Source: Chloroflexota bacterium
GTDB taxonomy: Bacteria; Chloroflexota; UBA11872; VXNJ01
DNA length: 64,000 bases
NCBI GenBank assembly: GCA_026707405.1
Contig: JAPOWW010000007.1
Coordinates: forward strand, 209,749-273,748
Reading direction: 5' to 3'
Numbering within the stretch: position 1 is the stretch's first letter; each line of letters starts with the position of its first letter. A model generated the notes under the pieces. The model had not been told where the DNA came from and ran no database searches. It saw nothing but the letters and a program-made list of their open reading frames with translations. The translations under genes and the position numbers were made by a program. Positions 41,846 through 50,498 of the stretch are shown here, piece by piece.

Positions 41846-42275
41846 GATGTTCTCTCTTAATTGCACGACTGATCGTAGGCGGCAAAACGTCGAGAATACG
41901 GCGGCATTGCCGTTCCCTATAGCTTATCGGTCGAATATGAAGACTTTTCGAAGACTCCGTCGACTTCCGTAACGCTGGACCGCCCCGTTTTGTTATTTCC
42001 GGGGCGTGTCGTGCCCGGTTAGGCGGATTGTCAGCGGGACTAGTGGCCGGGTTCGCAAACCTCCCGTACGGACTCCCTGCGCCAATGAAGCGGCTCTTCT
42101 AGACGCCCTTTCGGCGGAGCCTCCATAATGCCCGTCCCGGAATTCTTACATTGCACCCGCGTTCGTCCGTCCCAAATCCCTACATCCCGATTGAATAGGC
42201 GCACGACGACCGGCGACCTCGCTCCGTTACGCCGCGTACAGACCGCCACTCCGAGTCGCGGCCGCTATTCCTTCG
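41846..42275 (-). other. 430-bp intergenic region upstream of the HtrA gene with several hairpins
   Basis: No convincing gene lies here; a 69-codon minus-strand frame at 42040-42249 has poor composition. Three hairpins are visible. One is a nested stem at 42092-42121 (GGCTC..GAGCC enclosing CGCC-ctttc-GGCG). A GGTT/AACC hairpin lies near 42050-42064. A 7-bp stem CGCCCCG/CGGGGCG sits at 41981-42006. The region may hold a structured leader or small RNA for the protease gene. I do not recognise a known riboswitch. Confidence 0.35.
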
Positions 42276-43520
42276 TCAAGGCTTTTTCGACGGGTCCGGC
42301 CTGAAGTCGGGCGATATGTCCTCGCTGAAGTAGCCGGTCAATCTCAGCAGAAAGCTGACCTCCGGGTCAGTCACGTAGATTTCCGGGTTGTAGTCGCGCT
42401 CGGAAACGAAGGCGATGAACTGCCCGTCAGGCGACCACGCCGGCGAGCTGTCGGCGCTTAGTTCGCCCTGCGGCTCGACTGGAATCAGCTTCTCTTCCGA
42501 ACCGTCCCGCGCAATCAGGTAGAGCCGGAACCGGCCGTCTCGATTGGAAGCGAACGCCAGCTTCCGCCCGTCCGGCGACCACGCTGGCGACGTGTCGACC
42601 CCTTCCGACTTGGTTAGTCGAGTCTCCGTCCCGGTTGCGACGTCGACCACGAAAATATCGAAGTTGCCCCAGCGGTCTGATGCAAACGCAATCGCGCCTC
42701 CGTCCGGAGACCAGGCAGGCTCCACCTCAGCCCGCGAATCGCTTGTCAGGCGGACTTCCTCACCGGATTCAACGTCTATCGCGTATATGTCTGTGTTGCC
42801 GTCCCGAGTCGAGTGGAACGCTATCCGGCGGCCATCGGGCGACCAGCTCGGACTCAGATCGTCCCCCGGATCGGTGGTAACCCGTCGGGCATTGAAGCCG
42901 TCCGGGTCCATCACCCAGATATCGAAATCGCCGCCTTGGTTCTTCGCATAAGCGATAGCGTCGCCTGCGGGCGACCATGCCGGCATCACCTCGTCCGTTG
43001 AAACGTCAGTGATCCTCTCGAATCTCGAGCCATCGCCGGCGATGGCGAAAATGTTGAGATCGCGACCCTGATCGCGCTGGAAGACTATGGTGTGATCGGC
43101 AAGCGGTCGCGGACTCTCGATTGCCACCGCGACAGGCGTCGGCGTGGGCGTCGCCGTCGGAGTCGGCGTGGGCGTGGCTGTAGGTGTTGGAGTCGGTGTG
43201 GGGGTCGGAGTTGGCGTAGGAGTCGGAGTCGGTATCGGGGTGGCCGTCGGGGTGGGGATAGGTGTAGGTAGCGGTGTCGGAGTTGGGATGACTACCGGAG
43301 GCGGCGGCGTTCTTCTCGGCGGCAATTCGGCACGCGGCCGCGCTTCCTCGACCAACGAAACCGGCGTCTCCACTGCCGCGGGACTTCGGTCAGGAACCGG
43401 TTCGAATATCGATTGCGTCACGCCGGCCTCCGCTTCGGCGCAGGCTGCGAGCGCAAATATCGCCGCCGCGGCAAGCAGCCGCTGCCCTCCCCTGACGTTG
43501 ATCGACCATCTCAGATTCAC
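42276..43520 (-). CDS. Putative lipoprotein with Thr/Pro stalk and TolB-like beta-propeller
   Basis: 414 residues. The signal peptide ends with lipobox L-A-A-C (Cys27). A Thr-Pro repeat stalk of ~60 residues (~75-130) follows. About six TolB/PD40 blades repeat P-A-W-S-P-D-G-x-x-I-A-F, each followed by a D-I-Y/F-V strand; the last is degenerate (P-D-F-R-P-D). Such propellers bind proteins or glycans at the membrane surface. No Pal or TolA gene is near, so this is not a Tol system. The gene follows the sugar isomerase gene by 39 bp. Confidence 0.85.
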   Translation of the reverse strand: MNLRWSINVRGGQRLLAAAAIFALAACAEAEAGVTQSIFEPVPDRSPAAVETPVSLVEEARPRAELPPRRTPPPPVVIPTPTPLPTPIPTPTATPIPTPTPTPTPTPTPTPTPTATPTPTPTATPTPTPVAVAIESPRPLADHTIVFQRDQGRDLNIFAIAGDGSRFERITDVSTDEVMPAWSPAGDAIAYAKNQGGDFDIWVMDPDGFNARRVTTDPGDDLSPSWSPDGRRIAFHSTRDGNTDIYAIDVESGEEVRLTSDSRAEVEPAWSPDGGAIAFASDRWGNFDIFVVDVATGTETRLTKSEGVDTSPAWSPDGRKLAFASNRDGRFRLYLIARDGSEEKLIPVEPQGELSADSSPAWSPDGQFIAFVSERDYNPEIYVTDPEVSFLLRLTGYFSEDISPDFRPDPSKKP

Positions 43521-43559
43521 GATTCGCGAGCGAGCGTGGTTCAGGCGCTTCCCCTCGAC

Positions 43560-44396
43560 CTAGCCGGTACCGCTTAGCAGTTCATCAAGGGCCTGCTTGG
43601 CTGTCGCGAAGAGTTCGGGGCCTGTAACCCCATAGCTCTTGGCGCGTACCTTCAAATGCGGTTCCAGCGACAGATAGTCGCCAATCTGTTCCGCCTCCGC
43701 CTCCTCCAGCAGCGCCTTCCAGTTTGCAAGGCCGTGTCCCGCTGGCACCATCGTGTGATCCTCCGTTGCATCTTTCACGTGGAAATACCGGACGTAGTCC
43801 TTCAGCAGCGGCCACGCTTGCGTCATCGTATCGACACCGGCCACCACGAAATTGCAGGGGTCGAAAGCCATTCCGAGATTCGACGAGTCGACCGTTTGCA
43901 GTACGTCCAGACAGCCTTCCGGCGTCTCGCCATAAAGATCCGACTCGTTCTCCAATGCCAGAGTCACCCCCGGCGCCTCGTCGCGGGCCACCTCACACAG
44001 CTTTGCTAGCCTTCGCATTACCTCGTCGCGGTGCGCCCGGATATCCCCGCATTCCGGCGGGTAGTAAGAGAAGATTCGGATATACGGCGCTTCCAGCCGG
44101 AGCGCCGCGCGCAGCGCTCCGCGAAACCGCTCTAAGTCGCCCTCGAACGGCGCGTCTATTTGATACTTGCCCACCGGTGACCCGATCGCCGAGCATCTCA
44201 TGCCGGCCTCGGCCAACGCCGAGGCTATGCCGCCGAGGTCCTCGGGAGTTGCGTCAACTATGACTTTCTTATCGCCGCCAGGAAGCTGGAACTGACGAAT
44301 CTCGATGAAAGGAATGCCAAGCTCGGTCATGTGCCGGAGCTGCTCGGGGAAGAGGTCGGTTATCTCGTCACCGAATCCACTGATCTGCCAAACCAT
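43560..44396 (-). CDS. Sugar phosphate isomerase/epimerase-like TIM barrel
   Basis: 278 residues. Metal ligands of the AP endonuclease 2/xylose isomerase fold are visible: Glu in L-A-L-E-N-E-S, Asp in M-A-F-D-P-C-N-F, His in Y-F-H-V-K-D-A and Glu in L-S-L-E-P-H. The N-terminus reads V-W-Q-I-S-G-F-G-D-E-I. The family isomerises keto sugars or acts on inositol derivatives. This fits the sugar-acid genes upstream and the Gfo/Idh/MocA enzyme. The precise reaction cannot be assigned. Confidence 0.83.
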   Translation of the reverse strand: MVWQISGFGDEITDLFPEQLRHMTELGIPFIEIRQFQLPGGDKKVIVDATPEDLGGIASALAEAGMRCSAIGSPVGKYQIDAPFEGDLERFRGALRAALRLEAPYIRIFSYYPPECGDIRAHRDEVMRRLAKLCEVARDEAPGVTLALENESDLYGETPEGCLDVLQTVDSSNLGMAFDPCNFVVAGVDTMTQAWPLLKDYVRYFHVKDATEDHTMVPAGHGLANWKALLEEAEAEQIGDYLSLEPHLKVRAKSYGVTGPELFATAKQALDELLSGTG

Positions 44397-44470
44397 ACAG
44401 GCGCCCTCCGCCCAAGTATGGCCTCCCCTTTAAGACAACGAGAGTATAAGCCCCACCGGTCCGGTTGGCT

Positions 44471-46276
44471 CTAACGCCCTAGGACGGCCGTAAACGCCTC
44501 TTGCGGGATTTCCACGTTGCCGAGCCGTTTCATTCGCTTCTTGCCTTCCCGCTGCCGTTCCAGGAGCTTGCGTTTTCGCGTCACGTCGCCGCCGTAGCAC
44601 TTCGCCAAAACGTCCTTGCGAACGGCCGGGACCGTTTCTCGCGCAATGATCTTGCCGTCAATGGCCGCCTGCACCGCCACCTGGAACATCTGCCTGGGAA
44701 TCAGCTTCCGCAGCCGCTGTGCCAGCTCTCTGCCGATCTTCTGGGAGTTGGTTCGGTTGGCTACCGTCGAGAGAGCGTCGACCACGTTGCCGTTTACCAG
44801 AATGTCGATTCGGACCACGTCCGTCAGCCTGTACTCCGAGACCGAATAGTCCATCGACGCGTAGCCGCGGGACACGGACTTGAGCCTGTCGAAGAAGTCG
44901 ATCAGAAGCTCCGACAGCGGTGTCTTGAACGTCAGCAGCACTCGCTTAGGCTCCAGGTACTCGATCGTTCCGTGCTCGCCCCGGCTTTGTCTTACCAACT
45001 CCATCACCGCGCCTATATATTCGGAGGGGGCAACTATGCTCAGGTCCGCCCAAGGTTCCCTGACTTCCGCAATCCTGTTACGGTCCGGCATGTTTCCCGG
45101 ACCGTCAACCTCAATCGTCTCGCCATCCACTGTTTCAACCCTGTATTGAACGCTTGGGTTGGTCGTTACCAGCGCAAGGTCGTATTCCCTTTCGAGCCGT
45201 TCGCGGACGATTCCCATGTGCAGCAGCCCAAGAAACCCGACTCGAAATCCGAACCCAAGGGCGCCTGAGTCCTCCGGTGTAAACACCAGCGCCGAATCGC
45301 TCAGCCTCAGCTTTTCGAGAGCCGACCGCAGCCCGTAATAGTCGCCGGGGTCCTCGGTGTAGAAACCCGCAAACACCATCGGCTTTGCCGGCTTATAACC
45401 CGGTAAAGCATTAGACGACACGTCGCCGCTCTTAATGATCGTGTCGCCGACAGGACAGTCATGAACGTCTTTTAGACCTGTCCCGATATAACCGACTTCT
45501 CCGGGAAATAGGCTGTCGACCGGCGTGAACTCGGGACTGAAGATGCCGACCTCCAGCGCCTCGCCGTGCTTTTTGGTGCCACTGAGATGGATGGAGTCAT
45601 GAGCTGACACGGAACCGTCCACGACGCGCACATAGGCCATAACTCCCCGATGCGGGTCATAGCTTGAGTCGAACACCAGCGCCCGCAGCGACTTGGACCG
45701 AGCTCCCGGCGGCGGCGGGATCCGGTCTCTTATCGCTTCGAGTACGTCCAGCACACCGTCTCCCGTCTTGGCGGAAATCGCCAGGATATCTGGCTCGTCG
45801 TATCCAAGGATCTCGCTGATTTCTCCTATAACCGCTTCCGTGCGGGCGGTCGCCATGTCGATCTTGTTGACCACCGGGATTATCTCCAGGTCGAGCTCCA
45901 TGGCCATGTACGTATTGGCAATCGTCTGAGCTTCTATTCCCTGGGACGCGTCCACCAGCAGCACCGCCCCCTCGCAGGCCGCGAGCGCCCTGGAAACCTC
46001 GTAAGAGAAGTCGACGTGACCTGGAGTGTCTATCAGATTGAGCTGAAACTTCTCCCGGTCCAGGGACTCATAGGTCATTCTGACGGCCTTGGCTTTTATC
46101 GTGATGCCGTGTTCCCGTTCCAGGTCCAGCATGTCCATCAATTGGGAACGCATCTGCCGACGGGAGACCGTTTGGGTTATCTCCAGCATCCGGTCCGCCA
46201 GCGTCGACTTGCCGTGGTCAATATGCGCGATGATGCAGAAATTGCGTATGTTGGCTTGAGGGATATTGGCGCTCAT
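44471..46276 (-). CDS. lepA: Elongation factor 4 (LepA)
   Basis: 601 residues, the normal length. G1 is A-H-I-D-H-G-K-S-T-L, G3 D-T-P-G-H and G4 N-K-I-D. The C-terminal unique domain ends K-R-M-K-R-L-G-N-V-E-I-P-Q-E-A-F. LepA is a ribosome-bound GTPase that back-translocates or helps stalled ribosomes and assembly. It lies 14 bp downstream of murJ on the same strand, so the two are likely co-transcribed. Confidence 0.97.
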   Translation of the reverse strand: MSANIPQANIRNFCIIAHIDHGKSTLADRMLEITQTVSRRQMRSQLMDMLDLEREHGITIKAKAVRMTYESLDREKFQLNLIDTPGHVDFSYEVSRALAACEGAVLLVDASQGIEAQTIANTYMAMELDLEIIPVVNKIDMATARTEAVIGEISEILGYDEPDILAISAKTGDGVLDVLEAIRDRIPPPPGARSKSLRALVFDSSYDPHRGVMAYVRVVDGSVSAHDSIHLSGTKKHGEALEVGIFSPEFTPVDSLFPGEVGYIGTGLKDVHDCPVGDTIIKSGDVSSNALPGYKPAKPMVFAGFYTEDPGDYYGLRSALEKLRLSDSALVFTPEDSGALGFGFRVGFLGLLHMGIVRERLEREYDLALVTTNPSVQYRVETVDGETIEVDGPGNMPDRNRIAEVREPWADLSIVAPSEYIGAVMELVRQSRGEHGTIEYLEPKRVLLTFKTPLSELLIDFFDRLKSVSRGYASMDYSVSEYRLTDVVRIDILVNGNVVDALSTVANRTNSQKIGRELAQRLRKLIPRQMFQVAVQAAIDGKIIARETVPAVRKDVLAKCYGGDVTRKRKLLERQREGKKRMKRLGNVEIPQEAFTAVLGR

Positions 46277-46290
46277 TTTCCGATTCTAGT

Positions 46291-47895
46291 TCAGGTTTTG
46301 CGCGTCCGGTACAGCTTCAACGACGAGAGCCTCTCGCGAACCCTCCGAGCCAGTGCGAACAGCTCTTCGGATCCGAGCGCTCCCGCGACTATCGAGAAAA
46401 CTGCCGCGCCGAGCGCAATGTAGCCGATGAGTAGTCCGAGATTCGGCAGCGTCGAGCCGCCCTCCCACGTGTACCAGACGGCTCCGAAGACCGTGAGTCC
46501 CATCAAAGCCGACGCGGCCAGCGTCCGCGCCGCCGACAGTGACGTTGCCCGATCATAGGCCCCCGTCGGAAGCCTGCGGCGAAGCACGGCGTACAACAAG
46601 ACCATCTCTACCAGTACTCCTACCGACACGCCCAGCGCCAGCCCGTTTATCCCCATGGAGAGCGAAAGCAGCCACGAGACCAGCATGTGAAGCGCGATGG
46701 AGACGCTGCCGATGATTACCGGAGTCCTCGTGTCCTGCATGGAGTAGAAAGCGCGGCCCAGCACCTCGACCGCCCCGTGCCCCGCCAGACCAACGGAGTA
46801 GAAAACGAGCGCCCCGGCCGTGAGCGCGGTGGCGGCCGCGTCGAACGCGTCACGTTCAAACAGGACGGACAAAACAGGCTCCGCCAAAACCGCTAGACCT
46901 ACCGATGCCGGGACAACCAAAAACAATACCCGCCGCAGCGCCCAGTGGTACTCGCGCGCCAGTCCGTCCCGGTCTCCCCGCGCCCATCTCGACGAGAACA
47001 TGGGGAGCGATGCTTCCGCGAAGGGTATCGCCAGCACTCCCACTGGAAACAGCAGCAAAAGCCACGCATTGGCCAGCGCCGATACGGAGGCCGGTCCTAT
47101 TAACGAAGCCAGGAAGTTGACGAAGAAGAAGCTGACCTGAATAACCGCGAAACCCAGCAGCCTCGGGATCATCAGCGAGATCACACGAACTACGCCCGGG
47201 TGCGAGACCACCGTGGAAAACGGAAACGTGATGCCGATCCGCGCCAGTCCAACCTGCTGGATTGCCAGATGAATCAGCGCTCCCACCACCGTTCCCCACA
47301 CCAACCCCATGATCCCGTGCTGACCCGCCAGCAGAATTCCCCCGGTTATCGTTCCGATGTTGTAGAACACCGGCCCGGCGGCAGGAATCAGGAACCGGCG
47401 CTCCGACTGGCTTATCCCCTTCGCTACCGCAGCGAGACCTAGCAGTAGCGGCGACAGCATCAGCCAACGCGTGGCCCTGGCCGTCAACTCCTTGGTGGAA
47501 TCGTCAAATCCAGGGACTATCAAGTCGGTCAGCGGCTGAGCAAACACCGCGCCGAGCGCACCGACCACGATCATGAATACGGCGACCAGATTGAACAGAC
47601 CCGTCGCCAGCCGCCTGAGGTCCCCCGGATCGCGGAAATCCCTATACCGCGTATAGACCGGAATCAGCGCCGAGACCAGCGCTCCCCCGGCGAACAACGT
47701 AAACAACGTGTCCGGGATGCGGAACGCCGCATACCAAGCGTCCGCTTCAGGCCCCACGCCGAACAAGGAAGCAATTACGGCCTGTCTGACGAACCCCAGA
47801 ACGCGGCTGGCAAGGTAGAAAACGACGAGCAGCGCCGCCGTCGCCGCGACTCCTTCTCCGACTCGGGCACGATGGTCCGCCGAGGACTTAACCAC
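46291..47895 (-). CDS. murJ: Lipid II flippase MurJ (MviN)
   Basis: 534 residues with about fourteen membrane helices, starting GTG. The N-terminal S-R-V-L-G-F-V-R-Q-A-V-I-A-S-L-F-G and A-D-A-W-Y-A-A-F-R-I-P-D, then F-A-G-G-A-L-V-S-A-L-I-P-V-Y, are family signatures. It flips the peptidoglycan precursor lipid II across the membrane. This supports a peptidoglycan-containing cell wall. It is divergent from the GT4 gene at 47983, with 87 bp between them. Confidence 0.93.
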   Translation of the reverse strand: MVKSSADHRARVGEGVAATAALLVVFYLASRVLGFVRQAVIASLFGVGPEADAWYAAFRIPDTLFTLFAGGALVSALIPVYTRYRDFRDPGDLRRLATGLFNLVAVFMIVVGALGAVFAQPLTDLIVPGFDDSTKELTARATRWLMLSPLLLGLAAVAKGISQSERRFLIPAAGPVFYNIGTITGGILLAGQHGIMGLVWGTVVGALIHLAIQQVGLARIGITFPFSTVVSHPGVVRVISLMIPRLLGFAVIQVSFFFVNFLASLIGPASVSALANAWLLLLFPVGVLAIPFAEASLPMFSSRWARGDRDGLAREYHWALRRVLFLVVPASVGLAVLAEPVLSVLFERDAFDAAATALTAGALVFYSVGLAGHGAVEVLGRAFYSMQDTRTPVIIGSVSIALHMLVSWLLSLSMGINGLALGVSVGVLVEMVLLYAVLRRRLPTGAYDRATSLSAARTLAASALMGLTVFGAVWYTWEGGSTLPNLGLLIGYIALGAAVFSIVAGALGSEELFALARRVRERLSSLKLYRTRKT

Positions 47896-47982
47896 GGCAA
47901 GTTCCGATTATTCTGTTCACTCGCGGTAGTATGCCGGAGTTACCGGACGCCGTTTCGACACTCCCCGCATACTGGCCCGAAT

Positions 47983-49290
47983 TTGTACAACTTCACCCCC
48001 GCAAACCTCGAGTTCGTAATTCTGTCTTTCGAGGGTCCCGACCAGCCGTATTCGCAGGCAGGCGGCCTCGGCGTTCGGGTGACCAACTTGACCGAAGCCA
48101 TGGCCGAAAAAGGATTCACCACGCATCTCTTCTTCCTGGGGGACCCCGATCTTCCGAATTATGAGGAGCGCGTTGACGGAAACCTCAAGCTGAACCGCTG
48201 GTGCCAGTGGCAAAGCCGCTATCACCGCAGCGGCGTATACGAGAACGAAGACTGGAAGGTCCTCGATTACCAGGAATCGATTCCCTGGCACGTTACCGAG
48301 TTCGTCGTAAGACCCGCAATCGCCGCGGGCAAGCGCGTCGCGATCATCGCCGAGGACTGGCAGACCGCCGACGCCTTGAACCGCCTGAGCGACTCGTTGC
48401 ACTTCCACGGCCTGCGCGGCGAGTGCATATTGATGTGGAACGCCAACAACGACATGTCCTTCGACCGCATCAACTGGGGACGCGTGCAGTACACGGCGCA
48501 GATCACCGCCGTAAGCCGGTACGTCAAACACCAGATTCGAGCTCTGGGCTACGACGCGCTCGTGATACCCAACGGAATCTCCGCAAAGTATCTGGAGTCA
48601 CCTTCCCAGTCCGATGTGCGATCCATGAAGAACGCGGTTTCCGCCGACATCTTCTTCTTCAAAATCGGACGAATGGACCCCGACAAGGGCTGGCTGGAGT
48701 CCGCCGACGCCGTCGCCGAGCTGAAGCGGCAGGGGATCCATGCCAAGCTGGTCTTCAAGGGAGGCCTGCGCGAGCCCCATCGCGACGAATTCCTGGGACA
48801 CGCCGAATGGCTGGGGTTGAGCGTGGACCACGTCCATCTCGACAGCTCATCTATAAGCGACATGGCCGGATCGCTAGGTCAGGTCGAGGCGGATGCCGAC
48901 GTGATCGACATTCGGACTTTCATTCCGGACGACGCGCTTCCCGCTCTTTACGCCGCGGCCGACGGGACGCTGGCCAACAGCCTCTACGAACCGTTCGGCA
49001 TCGTGGGTCTGGAGGCCATGGCCGCCGGCGGCGTAGCCTACGTCGGGTCGACCGGCGAGGACTACGCTGTTTCCGGCCAGAATTCGGTGGTCCTCGACAC
49101 CGGTTCCGGAGAGGAGATCGCCTCGATGGCGGTCGCCTTGCGCGAAGCCCCGGACTGGAGCGCCGGCATCCGCCGGAAAGGCCGTGAGCTGGCGGCCCTC
49201 TTCACCTGGGACAATTCCATCGAAATAATGCTCAAGAAGCTGCCGCTGATGGCAATCAGGCAAGGCGTGGAGCCGCGAACCGCTGGCTGA
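47983..49290 (+). CDS. GT4-type glycosyltransferase (glycogen-synthase-like fold)
   Basis: 435 residues from TTG 47983; the frame is open to 47872, which would overlap murJ. S-F-E-G-P-D-Q-P-Y-S-Q-A-G-G-L-G-V-R forms the donor loop. H-L-F-F-L-G-D-P-D-L-P and W-C-Q-W-Q-S-R-Y-H follow. I-G-R-M-D-P-D-K-G-W begins domain 2, with Y-E-P-F-G-I-V-G-L-E-A-M-A-A-G-G near the end. The gene overlaps a GH57 gene, so it probably works on an alpha-glucan or related polysaccharide. Confidence 0.83.
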   Translation: MYNFTPANLEFVILSFEGPDQPYSQAGGLGVRVTNLTEAMAEKGFTTHLFFLGDPDLPNYEERVDGNLKLNRWCQWQSRYHRSGVYENEDWKVLDYQESIPWHVTEFVVRPAIAAGKRVAIIAEDWQTADALNRLSDSLHFHGLRGECILMWNANNDMSFDRINWGRVQYTAQITAVSRYVKHQIRALGYDALVIPNGISAKYLESPSQSDVRSMKNAVSADIFFFKIGRMDPDKGWLESADAVAELKRQGIHAKLVFKGGLREPHRDEFLGHAEWLGLSVDHVHLDSSSISDMAGSLGQVEADADVIDIRTFIPDDALPALYAAADGTLANSLYEPFGIVGLEAMAAGGVAYVGSTGEDYAVSGQNSVVLDTGSGEEIASMAVALREAPDWSAGIRRKGRELAALFTWDNSIEIMLKKLPLMAIRQGVEPRTAG

Positions 49291-50488
49291 GAATCTCGTA
49301 ATCTACTCGCTCGTTCACCAGCCTCGACGGGTCCGCCTGCCCGCCCGGCCCATCCCCAAGGCCGCGGCTCCCGAGGAAATCGAGCGCTTGCTGTTTGACC
49401 CTGAGCTCGACAAACACTACCTCGACATCATCGCCAAATGGAGCTACAAGCCCGCCTGCGATACATGGCGGCGAATGCTCGAAGAGGGGATGAAGCTGGG
49501 TATCGGGTTCTCGATGTCAGCGCTCCGGCAGTTTGAAATATGGCATCCGGACCTCCTCGAGGACTTCCAGGCTTTAGTAGCCCATCCCAACGCCGAGCTG
49601 ATCGGCGTCGAGCCATACCACGGCGTCTCTCTCCTTTTCGATGTCCGGCTTTTCATTCGCCTCATGCAAGAAATGAAGTCCCGCATGAAGACCATCTTCG
49701 GAGTCGAACCCTCGATAACCGACACCACCGAGATGATGATGTCGTCGGATATCTACGCTGCTATCAAAGCGGCCGGCTTTTCGGGAACGTTCATGGACGG
49801 ACGCCCCTGGGTGATGGATTGGCGCTCCGCCGCACACCTTTACCATTCCGGCGGCGGGCCAAAGGTTCTGGTTAGGCATTTCGATCTCAGCGACGACGTC
49901 GGATACAGATTCTCAAACGAGAGCTGGGACGGCTGGCCGCTTTCGGCGAGCGACTATGCAAGAGCGATAGCGGAGGTCGAGGGCGAAGTCGTCACCCTCG
50001 CCTGGGACTTCGAGACATTCGGTCATCACCACGACCACGGCAGCGGCATATTCGAGTTCCTCGAGCAGCTGCCCGGCGAGCTGAAGCGGCGCGGCGTTCG
50101 ATGCCTCACTCCCAGCGAGGCGGTCGCCGCGCTTGGCCCGCAAAGCCACGAAATCCCGCTCCCGCCGTTTCCGGTGACATGGGCCGGACTTCACGGTGGG
50201 CAGGAGTTCTTCGTCGGAAACGACCTCCAGCAAGCCGTATTCCGCCTTATGGTGGTCGCCGTGAATCACGCCCGCCTCCTCGGAGATCCCGAGTTGGAGA
50301 CTATTGCTCTCTGGCTCTTGCAGTCCGACAACTTGCATTGGCTGCAATGGGTCGCCGGCACCGGATCAGAAGCGGAAGTCTCCGCATACTTCACGCCGAA
50401 ATCGTGGCGGCGTCTGGGCGTTGATCGAATGGTGTGGGAGCATCAGTGCGTCTACAGGAATTTCATCGACGCAATGAACAGGATGTAA
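49283..50488 (+). CDS. GH57-family glycoside hydrolase/alpha-glucan enzyme, non-canonical start
   Basis: 401 residues if started at CTG 49283 (GGAG 10 nt upstream). The first ATG/GTG/TTG in frame is TTG 49388, but the sequence between encodes L-V-I-Y-S-L-V-H-Q-P-R-R, including H12-Q13-P14, the first conserved GH57 motif. L-I-G-V-E-P-Y-H matches motif II. L-A-W-D-F-E-T-F-G-H-H-H and G-I-F-E-F-L are also typical. GH57 enzymes are amylases, branching enzymes or glucanotransferases. It overlaps the GT4 gene by 8 nt. Confidence 0.82.
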   Translation: MAENLVIYSLVHQPRRVRLPARPIPKAAAPEEIERLLFDPELDKHYLDIIAKWSYKPACDTWRRMLEEGMKLGIGFSMSALRQFEIWHPDLLEDFQALVAHPNAELIGVEPYHGVSLLFDVRLFIRLMQEMKSRMKTIFGVEPSITDTTEMMMSSDIYAAIKAAGFSGTFMDGRPWVMDWRSAAHLYHSGGGPKVLVRHFDLSDDVGYRFSNESWDGWPLSASDYARAIAEVEGEVVTLAWDFETFGHHHDHGSGIFEFLEQLPGELKRRGVRCLTPSEAVAALGPQSHEIPLPPFPVTWAGLHGGQEFFVGNDLQQAVFRLMVVAVNHARLLGDPELETIALWLLQSDNLHWLQWVAGTGSEAEVSAYFTPKSWRRLGVDRMVWEHQCVYRNFIDAMNRM

Positions 50489-50498
50489 TTCAAACGGT

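Noticed and set aside
42040..42249. 69-codon minus-strand gene upstream of the HtrA gene
   Set aside because: No ribosome site, no domain, and a composition (many Arg, Cys, Trp) unlike the neighbours. It overlaps the hairpins.
43144..43330. CRISPR-like or tandem DNA repeat
   Set aside because: The periodic sequence is the coding sequence for the Thr-Pro stalk of the propeller lipoprotein. Units are 6 bp and there are no spacers. The Val/Gly-rich frame on the + strand is its shadow.
42276..43520. TolB of a Tol-Pal system
   Set aside because: Propeller blades are present, but there are no tolQ/R/A or pal genes, and the protein is an anchored lipoprotein with a Thr-Pro stalk.
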